DNA of 64,000 nt from Breznakibacter xylanolyticus (GCF_003254275.1 NZ_QKZK01000001.1:1-64000), one strand, 5' to 3'; positions 54,889 through 64,000 are shown, numbered from the stretch's first letter. Translations and numbers: made by a program. The notes: a model not told the origin generated them from the letters alone.

Positions 54889-55710
54889 TTAGGGGAGCAG
54901 GTTTTTGAAGGCATCGTATTCTTCCTTGTAGAGTCCGTAACTACCGTCGCCCTTGAAGAGTTTTTTGAACTCATCATCTTTCGTATACGTGTCAGCAATG
55001 TTTTGAAGGCGTTTGTCATCGCTGGGATGGGTCGATAACCAAGCCGGGGTGCTGCTGCCCTCACTGTTGTCAATCATTTTTTCAAAAAAAGATCCGATGC
55101 CCCTTGGGTCGTATTTGGTTGCGGCCAGATAGTACATCGAATATCGGTCGGCATCATACTCGTTATCGCGCGAGAATTTGAGAGTTCCCAAGCCAAGCGC
55201 GAGGTCTTTGGCGATGTTTGTCATTTCACCTGCGTTTTGACCCAAGATAATGCTCATGAGGATGTCAAATCCGTACACTTTGGTCATTTGTTGGGTTGAA
55301 TGGCGCAGGTCGGCGTGAGCCATCTCGTGTCCCATGACACCGGCCAGCGAAGCCGCATTGTCAAGATATTTAATGAGTCCGGTGTAGAAATAGAGTTTTC
55401 CGCCCGGAGCAGCAAAGGCATTTAAAACATCCTGGTTGATGATGTGCACTTCCCAATCGAAACGATCTTTAAACTTGAATTGATCAGATTTAAGGATGTC
55501 ATTCATCATGGTTTCGATGTACAAATATGCCTTTTCGTTGCCTTGCCGTTGTAATACAGGATAGTTTACCGGGTCTGCTTCCAGACTTTTGACCAGTTCT
55601 TCTCCGAAGGATTTATCATCATCTACCGAAAAAAAGTTCACTCCCCGGTCGCCACAAGCGGTTAACCATAACGTTGTGAAGACTAAAATGTTTATCTGAA
55701 TTGTTTTCAT
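54889..55710 (-). CDS. M48-family metalloprotease, lipoprotein
   Basis: The 273-residue protein has a lipoprotein signal (LVFTTLWLTACGDRG, Cys19 the probable lipid site). The zinc site is GHEMAHADLRHS near residue 130 (HExxH), with the third ligand Glu in SRDNEYDADRYSMYYL. Between them GGKLYFYTGLI is conserved in M48. It is like BepA/LoiP, periplasmic proteases that survey outer-membrane protein assembly. Monocistronic. Confidence 0.93.
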   Translation of the reverse strand: MKTIQINILVFTTLWLTACGDRGVNFFSVDDDKSFGEELVKSLEADPVNYPVLQRQGNEKAYLYIETMMNDILKSDQFKFKDRFDWEVHIINQDVLNAFAAPGGKLYFYTGLIKYLDNAASLAGVMGHEMAHADLRHSTQQMTKVYGFDILMSIILGQNAGEMTNIAKDLALGLGTLKFSRDNEYDADRYSMYYLAATKYDPRGIGSFFEKMIDNSEGSSTPAWLSTHPSDDKRLQNIADTYTKDDEFKKLFKGDGSYGLYKEEYDAFKNLLP

Positions 55711-55864
55711 TATAAAAGTGTTGGAGGTTGTTTTTTAACGAATGCAAATATAATAAATCGTAGTTTATGGTTCAATTCTTTATGAGGTGGTCGGTGTGTG
55801 ATTTATTTTAATAGTCAGATATTCAGGTGAAACACAAATAAAAGACAAAAAAGTCTTTAAAATA

Positions 55865-55896
55865 TTTGGAATGATTCCAGATAGCGAATATATTTG
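55865..55896 (+). promoter_or_regulatory. Promoter of the first superoxide dismutase gene
   Basis: TTTG (55865-55868), 20 nt, then TATATTTG (55889-55896): a perfect Bacteroidetes promoter, with a 5' leader of about 35 nt. Confidence 0.85.
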
Positions 55897-55938
55897 CATC
55901 TGTAAGTCTTAAATGTGTAACTCTTAAAAACTATTGAT

Positions 55939-56541
55939 ATGTCATTTCAATTACCATCACTCGATTATGCATACAATGCATTGGAACCGCACATTGATGC
56001 GCGCACCATGGAAATACATCATACCAAGCACCACGGTGCATATACCACCAATTTGAATGGAGCCATTGAAGGCACTCCCTTAGCTGGTCAAAGCATAGAA
56101 GAGATATTGGCCAATGTGTCAAAACATTCGGCTGCTGTTCGCAACAATGGTGGCGGTTTTTATAATCACAACTTGTTTTGGAAGGTGATTGGTCCCAATG
56201 GCGGTGGAGCTCCTTCAGGTGCTTTGCTTTCGGCCATTGAGCAGGCTTTCGGGTCGTTCGATCAGTTTAAAGAGCTGTTCAACAAGGCAGCTGCCACCCG
56301 TTTTGGATCGGGGTGGGCCTGGTTGGTTCAGAAGGACGACGGCAGTTTGGTCGTTTCATCAACCCCCAATCAGGACAATCCCCTGATGGATGTGGCTGAA
56401 GTGCAGGGAACGCCCATTTTGGGGTTGGATGTGTGGGAACACGCCTATTATTTGAATTATCAAAATCGTCGTCCCGATTATATCAATGCTTTTTGGAGCA
56501 TTGTGAATTGGGCAGAAGTTGCATCTCGTTTTAAAGTTTAG
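55939..56541 (+). CDS. Superoxide dismutase, Mn-type signature
   Basis: The 200-residue Fe/Mn superoxide dismutase has metal ligands H27 ([11 protein letters not shown]), H77 ([11 protein letters not shown]) and the Asp and His of [14 protein letters not shown]. It carries residues usually linked to Mn enzymes: Gly in GGGFYNHN and Gln in NQDNPLMD supplied from the C-terminal domain. No signal peptide, so cytosolic. It is followed by a terminator and then by a second, Fe-like paralogue. Confidence 0.94.
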   Translation: MSFQLPSLDYAYNALEPHIDARTMEIHHTKHHGAYTTNLNGAIEGTPLAGQSIEEILANVSKHSAAVRNNGGGFYNHNLFWKVIGPNGGGAPSGALLSAIEQAFGSFDQFKELFNKAAATRFGSGWAWLVQKDDGSLVVSSTPNQDNPLMDVAEVQGTPILGLDVWEHAYYLNYQNRRPDYINAFWSIVNWAEVASRFKV

Positions 56542-56563
56542 TGAGTTTTTTTATCAATGGAAG

Positions 56564-56595
56564 AGGATGATCCAACGGGGTCATCCTTTTTTTTC
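56564..56595 (+). terminator. Terminator between the two superoxide dismutase genes
   Basis: The stem aggatga / tcatcct (loop of 10 nt) is followed by eight T, so the two genes are probably separate transcription units. Confidence 0.8.
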
Positions 56596-56663
56596 ATCAG
56601 TGCCGAACATTTACGATAAAAATTAGTTGTTACTTTTACTAAACTTTAAAAAACGCACTGATT

Positions 56664-57239
56664 ATGAAATTTGAACTGCCACAATTGCCTTATGCGCCCA
56701 ATGCGCTGGAGCCGGTGATATCGCAAAAAACCATTGAGTTCCACTATGGAAAACACCATCAGGCCTATGTCAACAACCTGAATAATCTCATTGTTGGAAC
56801 CCGTTTTGAGAATGAAGATTTGGAGACCATTGTGAAGGAATCCGATGGAGCCATATTTAATAATGCCGCTCAGGTTTGGAATCATACTTTTTACTTCCAG
56901 TCGTTTAAGCCCAAAGGCGGCGGCAAGCCGGGCGGTGCTTTGGCGCGTGCCATTGATGCTTCGTTTGGCTCGTTCGACAAGTTTAAGACTGAGTTTTCAC
57001 AGGCTGCGGCATCGGTTTTTGGTTCAGGATGGGCCTGGTTGGTTAAAAAAGATGACGACACGCTGGAAATCATCAAGGAAAGCAATGCCGGTTGTCCCCT
57101 TACCAAAGGTTATTATCCCATTCTCACCTGCGATGTTTGGGAGCACGCCTACTATTTGGACTATCAAAACCGTCGTCCCGATTACATTGCCTCTTTTTGG
57201 GACATTCTTGATTGGGATGCCATTGAATTGCGTTTCTGA
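56664..57239 (+). CDS. sodB: Superoxide dismutase, Fe-type signature
   Basis: The 191-residue enzyme has ligands H27 ([17 protein letters not shown]), H74 ([11 protein letters not shown]) and the Asp/His of [18 protein letters not shown]. The Gln at 70, within AAQVWNH, and the segment AGCPLTKG are typical of iron enzymes such as E. coli SodB, in contrast to the neighbour upstream. The protein is complete. No separate clear promoter is seen; TACTTTTA at 56631-56638 is a weak -7 candidate. Confidence 0.94.
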   Translation: MKFELPQLPYAPNALEPVISQKTIEFHYGKHHQAYVNNLNNLIVGTRFENEDLETIVKESDGAIFNNAAQVWNHTFYFQSFKPKGGGKPGGALARAIDASFGSFDKFKTEFSQAAASVFGSGWAWLVKKDDDTLEIIKESNAGCPLTKGYYPILTCDVWEHAYYLDYQNRRPDYIASFWDILDWDAIELRF

Positions 57240-57303
57240 TCAGGCGTACCCGAAGCGGAGGATTCAACTTTTTTGAACCCGATGACATTTTAAGTGTTAT
57301 AGA

Positions 57304-57337
57304 AAAACCTGACGGCTTAGTCCTCAGGTTTTTTTCT
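57304..57337 (+). terminator. Terminator after the Fe-type superoxide dismutase
   Basis: The stem aaaacctga / tcaggtttt with an 11-nt loop is followed by a T run, about 65 bp after the stop codon. Confidence 0.85.
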
Positions 57338-57381
57338 TGCTGATAATATTCGTAATTTTCGACCCCAATTTTTTGAAGCCC

Positions 57382-57948
57382 ATGATTAGAGATTTAATAT
57401 TGAAAAACCGGAGTTACCGACGTTTTTATCAGGATGCGATCATCGATCGATCAACGTTAACCGAGTTGGTTGACCTGGCACGATTGTCGCCTTCGGCACG
57501 CAATGCACAACCGTTAAAATATTTTTTGTCGAGTGATTCGGCAACCAACGCGCTGATATTTCCGCATTTGTCGTGGGCAGGGTATTTGACCGATTGGGAT
57601 GGCCCAGAGGAGGGTGAACGTCCGTCTGCTTACATCATTGTGTTGAATGATAATACCATCGCTTCTAATTATTTTTGCGACGAGGGCATTGCTTCTCAAA
57701 GCATTTTATTGGGGGCAGTGGAGAAAGGTCTTGGCGGTTGTATTGTGGCTTCGGTGAAGCGTAATGAGTTGCAGCAGGCGTTGAATTTACCCACACAGTA
57801 TGCCATTGTGCATGTGATTGCGCTGGGTAAACCCAAAGAAGAAGTGGTGCTTGAAACCATTCATGGCAATGACGTGAAATACTGGCGCGACCGCGATCAA
57901 AAGCATCATGTGCCAAAGCGCAGCCTCAATGAAATCATTGTCTTGTAA
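57382..57948 (+). CDS. Nitroreductase-family flavoprotein
   Basis: From ATG 57382 (MIRDLILKNRSYRRF) the protein has 188 residues; the upstream ATG adds 15 residues that overlap the expected leader. NRSYRRF, LARLSPSARNAQPLKYF and the late GLGGCIVASVKR and VHVIALGKP are the FMN-binding blocks of the nitroreductase fold. The protein is short for the family and of the subgroup with a compact cap. It may be an NAD(P)H-dependent oxidoreductase; the substrate is unknown. folE lies 56 bp downstream. Confidence 0.88.
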   Translation: MIRDLILKNRSYRRFYQDAIIDRSTLTELVDLARLSPSARNAQPLKYFLSSDSATNALIFPHLSWAGYLTDWDGPEEGERPSAYIIVLNDNTIASNYFCDEGIASQSILLGAVEKGLGGCIVASVKRNELQQALNLPTQYAIVHVIALGKPKEEVVLETIHGNDVKYWRDRDQKHHVPKRSLNEIIVL

Positions 57949-58004
57949 TTTAGGAACACCACAAGGTGTCAGCGGTGTTGAATTGGTGAGTAAACATTAA
58001 GGAT

Positions 58005-58628
58005 ATGGATTTTACATTGAATGGAGGGAAAGGGTATTCCAAAACCGAGAGTTATGACGATGAAGTTACGCAAGGTTTGACGGATCATTATCGAGGCGTT
58101 TTGGAATTGTTGGGTGAGGATGTTCACCGTGAAGGGCTAGAAAAGACGCCCTTGAGGGTGGCCAAGGCCATGCAGTTTCTCACGCAGGGGTATCATATGA
58201 ATCCCGAGGAGATTATTCGTTCGGCGATGTTTCGTGAAGATTATCAGCAAATGGTAATTGTGAAGGATATTGAGCTTTATTCGATGTGTGAGCACCATAT
58301 ACTGCCATTTTTTGGCAAAGCGCATGTGGCTTATATACCTCGTCATCACATCACCGGATTGAGTAAGATTGCCCGGGTGGTAGAGGCATTTGCGCGTCGA
58401 TTGCAGGTGCAGGAGCGTTTAACCACTCAAATTAAAGATTGCATACAAAAGACGCTGAATCCGCTTGGGGTTGCAGTGGTGATTGAGGCGCAACACATGT
58501 GCATGCAAATGCGTGGTGTACAGAAACAGCATTCGGTGACCACCACGTCAGACTTCACAGGCGCCTTTTTGAAGAATCAGGCCACTCGTGAGGAGTTTTT
58601 CAATATTATTGGGGGTAAACTGCATTGA
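58005..58628 (+). CDS. folE: GTP cyclohydrolase I
   Basis: This 207-residue enzyme opens GTP to dihydroneopterin triphosphate for folate and queuosine-type pathways. [23 protein letters not shown] is the conserved N-terminal region. Zinc ligands are the Cys and His of [11 protein letters not shown] and the Cys of [30 protein letters not shown] and [12 protein letters not shown] are the other active-site blocks. Complete. A terminator follows. Confidence 0.97.
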   Translation: MDFTLNGGKGYSKTESYDDEVTQGLTDHYRGVLELLGEDVHREGLEKTPLRVAKAMQFLTQGYHMNPEEIIRSAMFREDYQQMVIVKDIELYSMCEHHILPFFGKAHVAYIPRHHITGLSKIARVVEAFARRLQVQERLTTQIKDCIQKTLNPLGVAVVIEAQHMCMQMRGVQKQHSVTTTSDFTGAFLKNQATREEFFNIIGGKLH

Positions 58629-58651
58629 GCAGACATGGATATTCATTAGGG

Positions 58652-58678
58652 GCGGCGTGTGAACATGCCGCTTTTTTT
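58652..58678 (+). terminator. Terminator after folE
   Basis: The 8-bp stem gcggcgtg / catgccgc (one G-U pair, 4-nt loop) is followed by seven T. Confidence 0.88.
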
Positions 58679-58833
58679 ATTTCTGTGTTTGATGTTTGTA
58701 CGTTGAAAGCGCCTGTTTTTCTGTTTCACAAAGGGATGGCGTGCTGAAAAAAGGTATTTTTGCATCTTTGCAAAATAATTTCGGGACAAGACTGTTTTTA
58801 AATAAGTTGGTCCAAGTCCGACCTATCACCGGC

Positions 58834-61800
58834 ATGACGATGAGAAAATCTTTAGCCCTATTTTTGATCTTAATGGCCGTTACGGCCTGTTCCACACAAA
58901 AGAACACCCGTTTTCGGCGGGCATACCATAATTTGAACGCGCGATACAATGCCCTGTTCAATGGGCGCGAGAGCCTAAAGGCGGGGGAGAAAAAAATCGC
59001 CGAGGCAACGCGTAATGATTATGCCTTGGTGTTGCCCGTGTTTGAGTATTCCGACAAAGAGAAAGCCTCTGTGGCTACGTCCGAGATGGAGCGTGCCGTG
59101 TCGAAGGGCACCATTTTGATTGCCAAGCATTCCATCACCAAAAAACCGCAGAAAAAGCCCACCGATACAGATCCTTATTATCGTAAGTTCTATAATCAGA
59201 AAGAGTTTAATAAGTGGGTGGATGAGGCCTGGATGCTGATTGGCAAAGGGCGTTTTTATCAGCACGATTTTTCACAGGCCATTCAGACCTTCGATTTGGT
59301 GATTCGTGATTTTTCGCACACGCCCACCTTGTACGAGGCTTTATTGTGGAAAGCGGCGTCATTTGCCGAAAAAGGCGATTATGCCTCAGCGCGGATGGCG
59401 CTCGAGACTTATGACACCTGGGGTTCTGCCCCCTCTTCGTTGTATGGTCATTACATGGCAGTGTCGGCCGATTTGATGCTTAAGGAATCTCGTTTTGAGG
59501 CGGCTGTACCTGCGTTGCGTTTGGCCGCTCAGCATGCCCGGGGCAAGCAGAAGAAATTGCGCTATCGATACATTTTGGCGCAGGTGCTGGCGCTCACCGG
59601 CCAGGCACAGCAAGCCGGCGATGAGTATCGAAAAGTGCTTCGTATGCGTCCGCCTTACGAGATGGCCATTAATGCGCGTATTGCCGCTGCGTCGTTGGGG
59701 GGTGATAATCCTGAGCAGAACCTGAAAGACCTCAATCGACTGGCTCGCGATAAGAAAAATGTTGAGTTTCTCGATCGTATCTATTATAGTATGGCGCTCA
59801 TTGATTTACAGCGCGATGATGAAGCCTCGGCATTGGAGCACTTGGAGATGTCGAGTCGTTTGAGTCGTAACAACGATAAGCAAAAGGGGCTTTCGTTTTT
59901 GATGTCGGGTGACATTTACTTTAATCGTCCGCAGTACCGTCCGGCCTTTATGGCATACGACAGTGCCATGGTTTATCTGCCCGAAGGCGATGAACTGAAA
60001 ACTGCGTTGGTTCAAAAACATGCTTCGCTGAAGATATTGGTCGAAAATATTGAGGTTGTAGAGCGCGAAGATAGTCTTCAGGCATTGGCAAGTATGCCCG
60101 AAGCAGCCCGAATGGCCGTGATTGATAAAATGATTGCCGCTGAGCAACAACGGCTCAAGGAGGAAGCCGAACGTCAGCAAAACGAATTTTTAGGTTACGA
60201 CCCGTATTTGACGCAAGGCTCATCGATGAATCAAAGTCGGGATGCTGCCAAGTGGTATTTTTATAACTCGTCGACGCTTACCCTTGGTAAAGCAGAGTTT
60301 GAGCGGAAATGGGGTAAGCGTAAGCTCGAAGACAACTGGCGACGTGCCAATAAGTCGGTGGCCATGCGTGATGAATTGCCCGATTTGGAGGATCCTTTTG
60401 GAGAGCCTCAGGCCGCAACAAATCCGACCAAGGGGGACGAGGGGGCTGCTCAGCCTTCCTTGGAAACCAAAACATTTACTCGCGAGGGATTGATGCGTGA
60501 TGTTCCCATGACAGCGGAAGCCATCCATCAATCCAATCAACGCATTGAAGGGGCTTTGTTGAACATGGGCAAGGTTTATAATGAGCGGCTCAATGATTAC
60601 CCGCGTGCCGTAGAGGTTGATGAAGAATTGTTGCGTCGTTTTCCGCAGGGCGCTTTGCGATTGGAGGCCTACATGGATTTGTTTTCAGGTTATCAGAATG
60701 TTCCCGATGCGGCAGGCATGAATTCGGTGCGTGAGCGCGTGGGACGCGAGTTTCCCGAGAGTAAGTTTTATGCTTACCTGAGTGATCCATTGTTTTTTCA
60801 AAAGCGCGATGAGGCTCTCCGGGCGCAGGATGTGGCTTATCAAGCCACTTATGCTGATTATTTGAATGGTGATTTTGTCTCTGTCATTGCCAAGGCCGGA
60901 GTCATTGAAGCTAGCGGTGGCGAGAATAGTTTGTTGCCCAAATACCGATTGTTGAAATCGTTATCGTACGGTCGTGAGGGCGATGTCGATCAATTTAAAG
61001 GAACGCTCGAGGTTATTACCGCTTCGCATGCCGGGAGCGATGAGGCCGCATTGGCTCAGTTGTTGCTCGATGAATTGGCCAAAGGGCGTATGCCCGTGCG
61101 CGGCCCCGTGGCACCATCGCGACTTGCGGGGGCGTTGATCGAGGATGTTGCTCCGCAAGATGCTGTAATTGAAGAGTCTAAGGGGTATTCACTCTATCCG
61201 GATGCCGCGCACAGTTTGTTGATTTGGGTCAACCGGGGTGTGAATGCCAAGCAGTTGCTCTTTAATGTGGCCGATTATAATTTCAGTTACTTCCTGGTGA
61301 AGGATTATGACCTGATATGGCACACGTTGCCCGATCAGTCGCGAATGCTCGAAGTGCGTGGTTTTGAGAAGCAGCACGAGGCCATGGAGTATCTCTACGC
61401 TTTGCGCCAGAATGCCACTGTGTTCCGTGGCATTGATGATGGCTCACCTCGTTTGTTGGTGGTGGCCGAGCCCAATGTGAAGTACATGCTTTCGTCGGGC
61501 GATGTGAAAGGGTATTTGCCGATGTATCTCACCCATTATTTGAAAGTGAACCTCACCGAACCCGAACTACACGACTATGGAGTGGTGACCGGATATCTCA
61601 GACCGACGACACAATTGGTTGACGAAGAATCAAAGGTCGATTCGGAGTCTGTTTATACGTCCGGTGGTGATGTGTGGCAGTTTGCATTGATTTATGATGA
61701 GGTCGGAGTGAATGCCATGCGATTGCAGTCAGGTGTGGCCCGATTTAATAACAGCCGGCGTTTGTCGCATCTCAAGATCTCCATTTTGGAGATGCCTCAG

Positions 61801-62001
61801 AGTCGTAAAGCCTTGGTGGTGACCGGCCATGCAGGGCAAACGGCCGTGCAACAGTATCAAGAGCTGATTGCGGCCAACCGTTTGGCCATACAAGAGGTTC
61901 AAGGCAAAAAGCATCAAATGCTGATCATCACCCCCGAAAATTTCGCGGTGTTGAAGCAAAATGGTGATGTGGAGGAATACTTGCGTTTTATCAATCGTTA
62001 A
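58834..62001 (+). CDS. porW: PorW/SprE-type TPR lipoprotein of the type IX secretion system
   Basis: From ATG 58834 (or 58840) the protein is 1,055 residues with a lipoprotein signal: MRKSLALFLILMAVTACSTQKN, lipobox VTAC. The conserved N-terminal segment is NTRFRRAYHNLNARYNALFNGRESLKAG. TPR-like helical repeats fill about 130-430. AAKWYFYNSSTLTLGKAEFERKWGKRKLEDNWRRANKS is a typical SprE/PorW block. The C-terminal third (after about 700) has two beta-rich domains. SprE/PorW is needed for T9SS secretion. The upstream ATG at 58696 would add 46 residues across TATTTTTG (58755-58762), a likely -7 box. porX follows 19 bp later. Confidence 0.88.
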   Translation: MTMRKSLALFLILMAVTACSTQKNTRFRRAYHNLNARYNALFNGRESLKAGEKKIAEATRNDYALVLPVFEYSDKEKASVATSEMERAVSKGTILIAKHSITKKPQKKPTDTDPYYRKFYNQKEFNKWVDEAWMLIGKGRFYQHDFSQAIQTFDLVIRDFSHTPTLYEALLWKAASFAEKGDYASARMALETYDTWGSAPSSLYGHYMAVSADLMLKESRFEAAVPALRLAAQHARGKQKKLRYRYILAQVLALTGQAQQAGDEYRKVLRMRPPYEMAINARIAAASLGGDNPEQNLKDLNRLARDKKNVEFLDRIYYSMALIDLQRDDEASALEHLEMSSRLSRNNDKQKGLSFLMSGDIYFNRPQYRPAFMAYDSAMVYLPEGDELKTALVQKHASLKILVENIEVVEREDSLQALASMPEAARMAVIDKMIAAEQQRLKEEAERQQNEFLGYDPYLTQGSSMNQSRDAAKWYFYNSSTLTLGKAEFERKWGKRKLEDNWRRANKSVAMRDELPDLEDPFGEPQAATNPTKGDEGAAQPSLETKTFTREGLMRDVPMTAEAIHQSNQRIEGALLNMGKVYNERLNDYPRAVEVDEELLRRFPQGALRLEAYMDLFSGYQNVPDAAGMNSVRERVGREFPESKFYAYLSDPLFFQKRDEALRAQDVAYQATYADYLNGDFVSVIAKAGVIEASGGENSLLPKYRLLKSLSYGREGDVDQFKGTLEVITASHAGSDEAALAQLLLDELAKGRMPVRGPVAPSRLAGALIEDVAPQDAVIEESKGYSLYPDAAHSLLIWVNRGVNAKQLLFNVADYNFSYFLVKDYDLIWHTLPDQSRMLEVRGFEKQHEAMEYLYALRQNATVFRGIDDGSPRLLVVAEPNVKYMLSSGDVKGYLPMYLTHYLKVNLTEPELHDYGVVTGYLRPTTQLVDEESKVDSESVYTSGGDVWQFALIYDEVGVNAMRLQSGVARFNNSRRLSHLKISILEMPQSRKALVVTGHAGQTAVQQYQELIAANRLAIQEVQGKKHQMLIITPENFAVLKQNGDVEEYLRFINR

Positions 62002-62020
62002 GCGTCAACCTAAAAAATGA

Positions 62021-63580
62021 ATGGTTATGACCGAAAAAAATATTCGCATCCTATGGGTCGATGATGAAATTGAACATCTGAAGGCGCATTTGATTTATTT
62101 GAAAGAAAAGGGTTATGAGGTTGAAACAGCCAATAACGGAACCGATGCGTTGACGCTTTTGGCAGCCAACCATTACGATTTGGTGTTTTTAGATGAAAAC
62201 ATGCCCGGTTTGAGCGGGTTGGAGACCTTGGCTCGCCTCAAAGAGATTCGTCCCCTGGTGCCGGTGGTGATGATTACCAAGAGCGAAGAAGAGGACATCA
62301 TGGAGCAAGCCATCGGCAGCAAAATAGCCGATTATCTGATTAAGCCCGTTAATCCCAATCAGATACTGCTCACCATCAAAAAGAATATTGATAAACAACG
62401 TCTGGTGGCTCAGCAAACCACTTCGTCGTACCAGTCGGAATTTTCACGGTTGAGTTTTAAGATTAACGATTCGTTGACGGTTGACGACTGGGAAGCGGTG
62501 TACCGAAAGCTCGTTTTTTGGGAGCTTGAGTTACAACAAGCCGGAGGAGCCATGGATGAGGTGTTGAAGATGCAAAAAGCTGAGGCCAATCGCGAGTTTG
62601 TCAAGTTTGTGAAGAAAAACTATTTGGGATGGTTGTCTGATGATCAGGGCCCTTTGATGTCGCATCAACTATTTAAGCACAAGGTTTTTCCGTTGCTCGA
62701 CAAGGGTGAGAAAGTTTTTTTTGTGCTCATTGATAATTTTAGGTTCGATCAGCTGCAGACCATTCAGGCCGATTTGGCAGCCGATTATCAAACCCACGAT
62801 GATGGCATGTATCTGAGCATTTTGCCCACGGCCACGCAATATGCACGCAATGCTGTTTTTTCGGGGTTGATGCCTGCACAAATTGTCCAGATGTATCCCC
62901 GTTTTTGGGTTGAAGAAGAGGATGAAGGGAGTAAAAATCAGTTTGAAAATGAGCTGATTCAGACCATGCTGGATCGTTATCGACGCAAGCATCGTTACAG
63001 CTACCATAAAATCAACGACCAGGAATCGGGACGCAAACTGGTAGATGGATACAAATCTTTGTTAGATAATGATCTCAATGTGTGTGTGTTTAACTTTGTG
63101 GATATGTTGTCGCACGCGCGTACCGAGATGAAGATGATTCGAGAGCTGGCCGGCGATGAAGCTGCTTACCGTTCGCTTACCCTGTCGTGGTATATGCATT
63201 CGCCTTTGCGTGACTTGCTCAAGAAATTGGCGGGTGAAAAGGTGACAGTTATCATTACCACCGATCACGGGACCATACGGGTTAATAACCCCATTAAGGT
63301 GGTTGGCGACAGGAGTGTCAATACGAATTTGCGTTACAAGCAGGGAAAGAACCTGGCCTACAATCCCAAAGAGGTTTTTGAGGTGAAAGTTCCCGAAAAA
63401 GCCTTTTTGCCTAAGCAAAATGTGTCGTCAACCTATATCTTTGCGACCAACGAAGATTTTTTCGCCTATCCCAATAATTACAATCACTACGTCAATTACT
63501 ATCGTGACACCTATCAACATGGCGGAATTTCTCTTGAAGAGATGATGATACCATGTGTGGTGATGAATGGGAAATCATAA
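62021..63580 (+). CDS. porX: PorX: response regulator with PglZ/alkaline-phosphatase-like domain
   Basis: The 519-residue protein starts with a receiver domain (about 1-125): acidic pocket WVDDE, phospho-acceptor Asp in YDLVFLDENMPG, Lys in KPVNPNQIL. A helical linker leads into a PglZ-type alkaline phosphatase-superfamily domain (about 210-519): FFVLIDNFRFDQLQTI with the first metal Asp, LPTATQYARNAVFSGLMP with the nucleophile Thr, VFNFVDMLSHARTEM and VTVIITTDHGTIRV with Asp-His ligands. PorX controls T9SS genes and function. It is co-transcribed with the porW-like gene. The second ATG (62027) is an equal start option. Confidence 0.95.
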   Translation: MVMTEKNIRILWVDDEIEHLKAHLIYLKEKGYEVETANNGTDALTLLAANHYDLVFLDENMPGLSGLETLARLKEIRPLVPVVMITKSEEEDIMEQAIGSKIADYLIKPVNPNQILLTIKKNIDKQRLVAQQTTSSYQSEFSRLSFKINDSLTVDDWEAVYRKLVFWELELQQAGGAMDEVLKMQKAEANREFVKFVKKNYLGWLSDDQGPLMSHQLFKHKVFPLLDKGEKVFFVLIDNFRFDQLQTIQADLAADYQTHDDGMYLSILPTATQYARNAVFSGLMPAQIVQMYPRFWVEEEDEGSKNQFENELIQTMLDRYRRKHRYSYHKINDQESGRKLVDGYKSLLDNDLNVCVFNFVDMLSHARTEMKMIRELAGDEAAYRSLTLSWYMHSPLRDLLKKLAGEKVTVIITTDHGTIRVNNPIKVVGDRSVNTNLRYKQGKNLAYNPKEVFEVKVPEKAFLPKQNVSSTYIFATNEDFFAYPNNYNHYVNYYRDTYQHGGISLEEMMIPCVVMNGKS

Positions 63581-63588
63581 TCATAACT

Positions 63589-63708
63589 CAATGTCGTTTC
63601 GTTAAGAGATGACAGCGTAAAACGAATTGACAGATGATGAGATGATGAAAGACTTTTAGATGAGGTATTTCAGTCTATTATTTGAATGTCATTCACTAAA
63701 TGATATTG
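63589..63708 (-). mobile_element. MITE-like element, copy C (120 bp, internal deletion)
   Basis: It begins CAATGTCGTTTCGTTAAGAG, and the other end, inverted, reads CAATATCATTTAGTGAATGA. Both ends fit copy B in the same orientation, with 45 bp missing inside. The flanks at 63579-63588 and 63709-63718 agree at 7 of 10 positions (core atcataa), a possible decayed target duplication. It lies between the porX stop and the HD-domain gene start 22 bp further on. Confidence 0.75.
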
Positions 63709-63729
63709 GATCATAATATTGAAACATTG

Positions 63730-64000
63730 ATGCCAGTCGGAACCTACAATAAAAAGAAAATTATCAATGACCCGGTGCATGGGTTCATTTCGGTGCCATC
63801 CGAGTTGATTTACGACCTGATTGAGAATCCCTGGGTTCAGCGGTTGCGACGCATTAAACAGTTGGGTCTAACCTATCTGGTTTATCCGGGTGCTGTGCAT
63901 ACGCGTTTTCAACATGCCACCGGAGCCATGCATTTGATGCAGAATGCTGTGGAAGTATTGCGCGGTAAAGGCAACGATATTTCGCCCCAAGAGGAAGAAG
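63730..64000 (+). CDS. HD-domain phosphohydrolase (5' part, cut by window end)
   Basis: The frame from ATG 63730 is open to the end of the window (90 codons). [60 protein letters not shown] is typical of the SAMHD1/dGTPase-like HD family: the arginine-rich RLRRIKQLG and the first metal-binding His in HTRFQH. The HD pair itself lies beyond the window. The MITE copy C ends 21 bp before the start codon, so it probably forms part of the promoter or leader. Confidence 0.9.
   Translation, partial: MPVGTYNKKKIINDPVHGFISVPSELIYDLIENPWVQRLRRIKQLGLTYLVYPGAVHTRFQHATGAMHLMQNAVEVLRGKGNDISPQEEE

Overview
The window is chromosomal DNA from a member of the Bacteroidota, most likely order Bacteroidales or the related Marinilabiliales. 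The evidence is the Bacteroidetes-type promoters (TTTG, about 20 nt, then TAnnTTTG) in front of several genes, the type IX secretion (T9SS) genes, a GSCFA protein, a two-domain GT3/GT35 glycogen enzyme, and dispersed palindromic repeats. There is no rRNA, phage or plasmid replication gene. Two tRNA genes are present: Arg(CCG) and initiator Met.

Layout. 1-1.9 kb: repeats and a ParDE toxin-antitoxin pair. 1.9-8.1 kb: fumarase, a 41-bp tandem repeat, tRNA-Arg, a hexose-6-phosphate mutarotase and leuS. 8.2-17.7 kb: REP-like palindromes, then a minus-strand glycogen operon (debranching enzyme, GT4 glycosyltransferase, GH57 enzyme, GT3-GT35 fusion). 17.9-20.3 kb: a GSCFA protein, a small predicted outer-membrane protein and a MITE-like element. 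20.5-29.2 kb: the accessory island. 29.2-38.4 kb: an ABC exporter operon with a NEW3-type protein, tRNA-fMet, a sensor kinase, an LtaS-like sulfatase-fold enzyme, alanine dehydrogenase and tsaE. 38.6-43.5 kb: rimP-nusA-infB. 44.8-47.2 kb: aroB-aroA. 47.7-53.2 kb: a PKD-repeat T9SS adhesin with its PorP/SprF partner. 53.4-58.6 kb: nfu-like gene and mrp, an M48 protease, two superoxide dismutases, a nitroreductase and folE. 58.8-64 kb: porW/sprE-like gene, porX and the start of an HD-domain gene.

The most unusual part is the island at 20.5-29.2 kb. A 1,613-codon open frame without a credible start codon encodes a repetitive extracellular backbone with FN3-like segments and an HELGH metallopeptidase motif. 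It ends in an AT-rich C-terminal tip followed by a small unknown gene. That order is typical of polymorphic toxins and their immunity genes. Downstream lie a second orphan tip with its own overlapping immunity candidate, a relic of a second backbone, a duplicated 75-bp sequence after each immunity gene, and three copies of a REP-associated (Y1) transposase unit, all damaged. I read this as a degraded or silent toxin-cassette array.

The second notable item is a 165-bp non-coding element with terminal inverted repeats. It occurs in two full copies in opposite orientation, each flanked by its own perfect 10-bp direct repeat, plus a shorter copy and a relic. This fits a MITE that has moved. Several other repeat structures (41-bp tandem array, a TGCGCA / TTAGGGTACC cluster, a 105-bp palindrome) have no assigned function.
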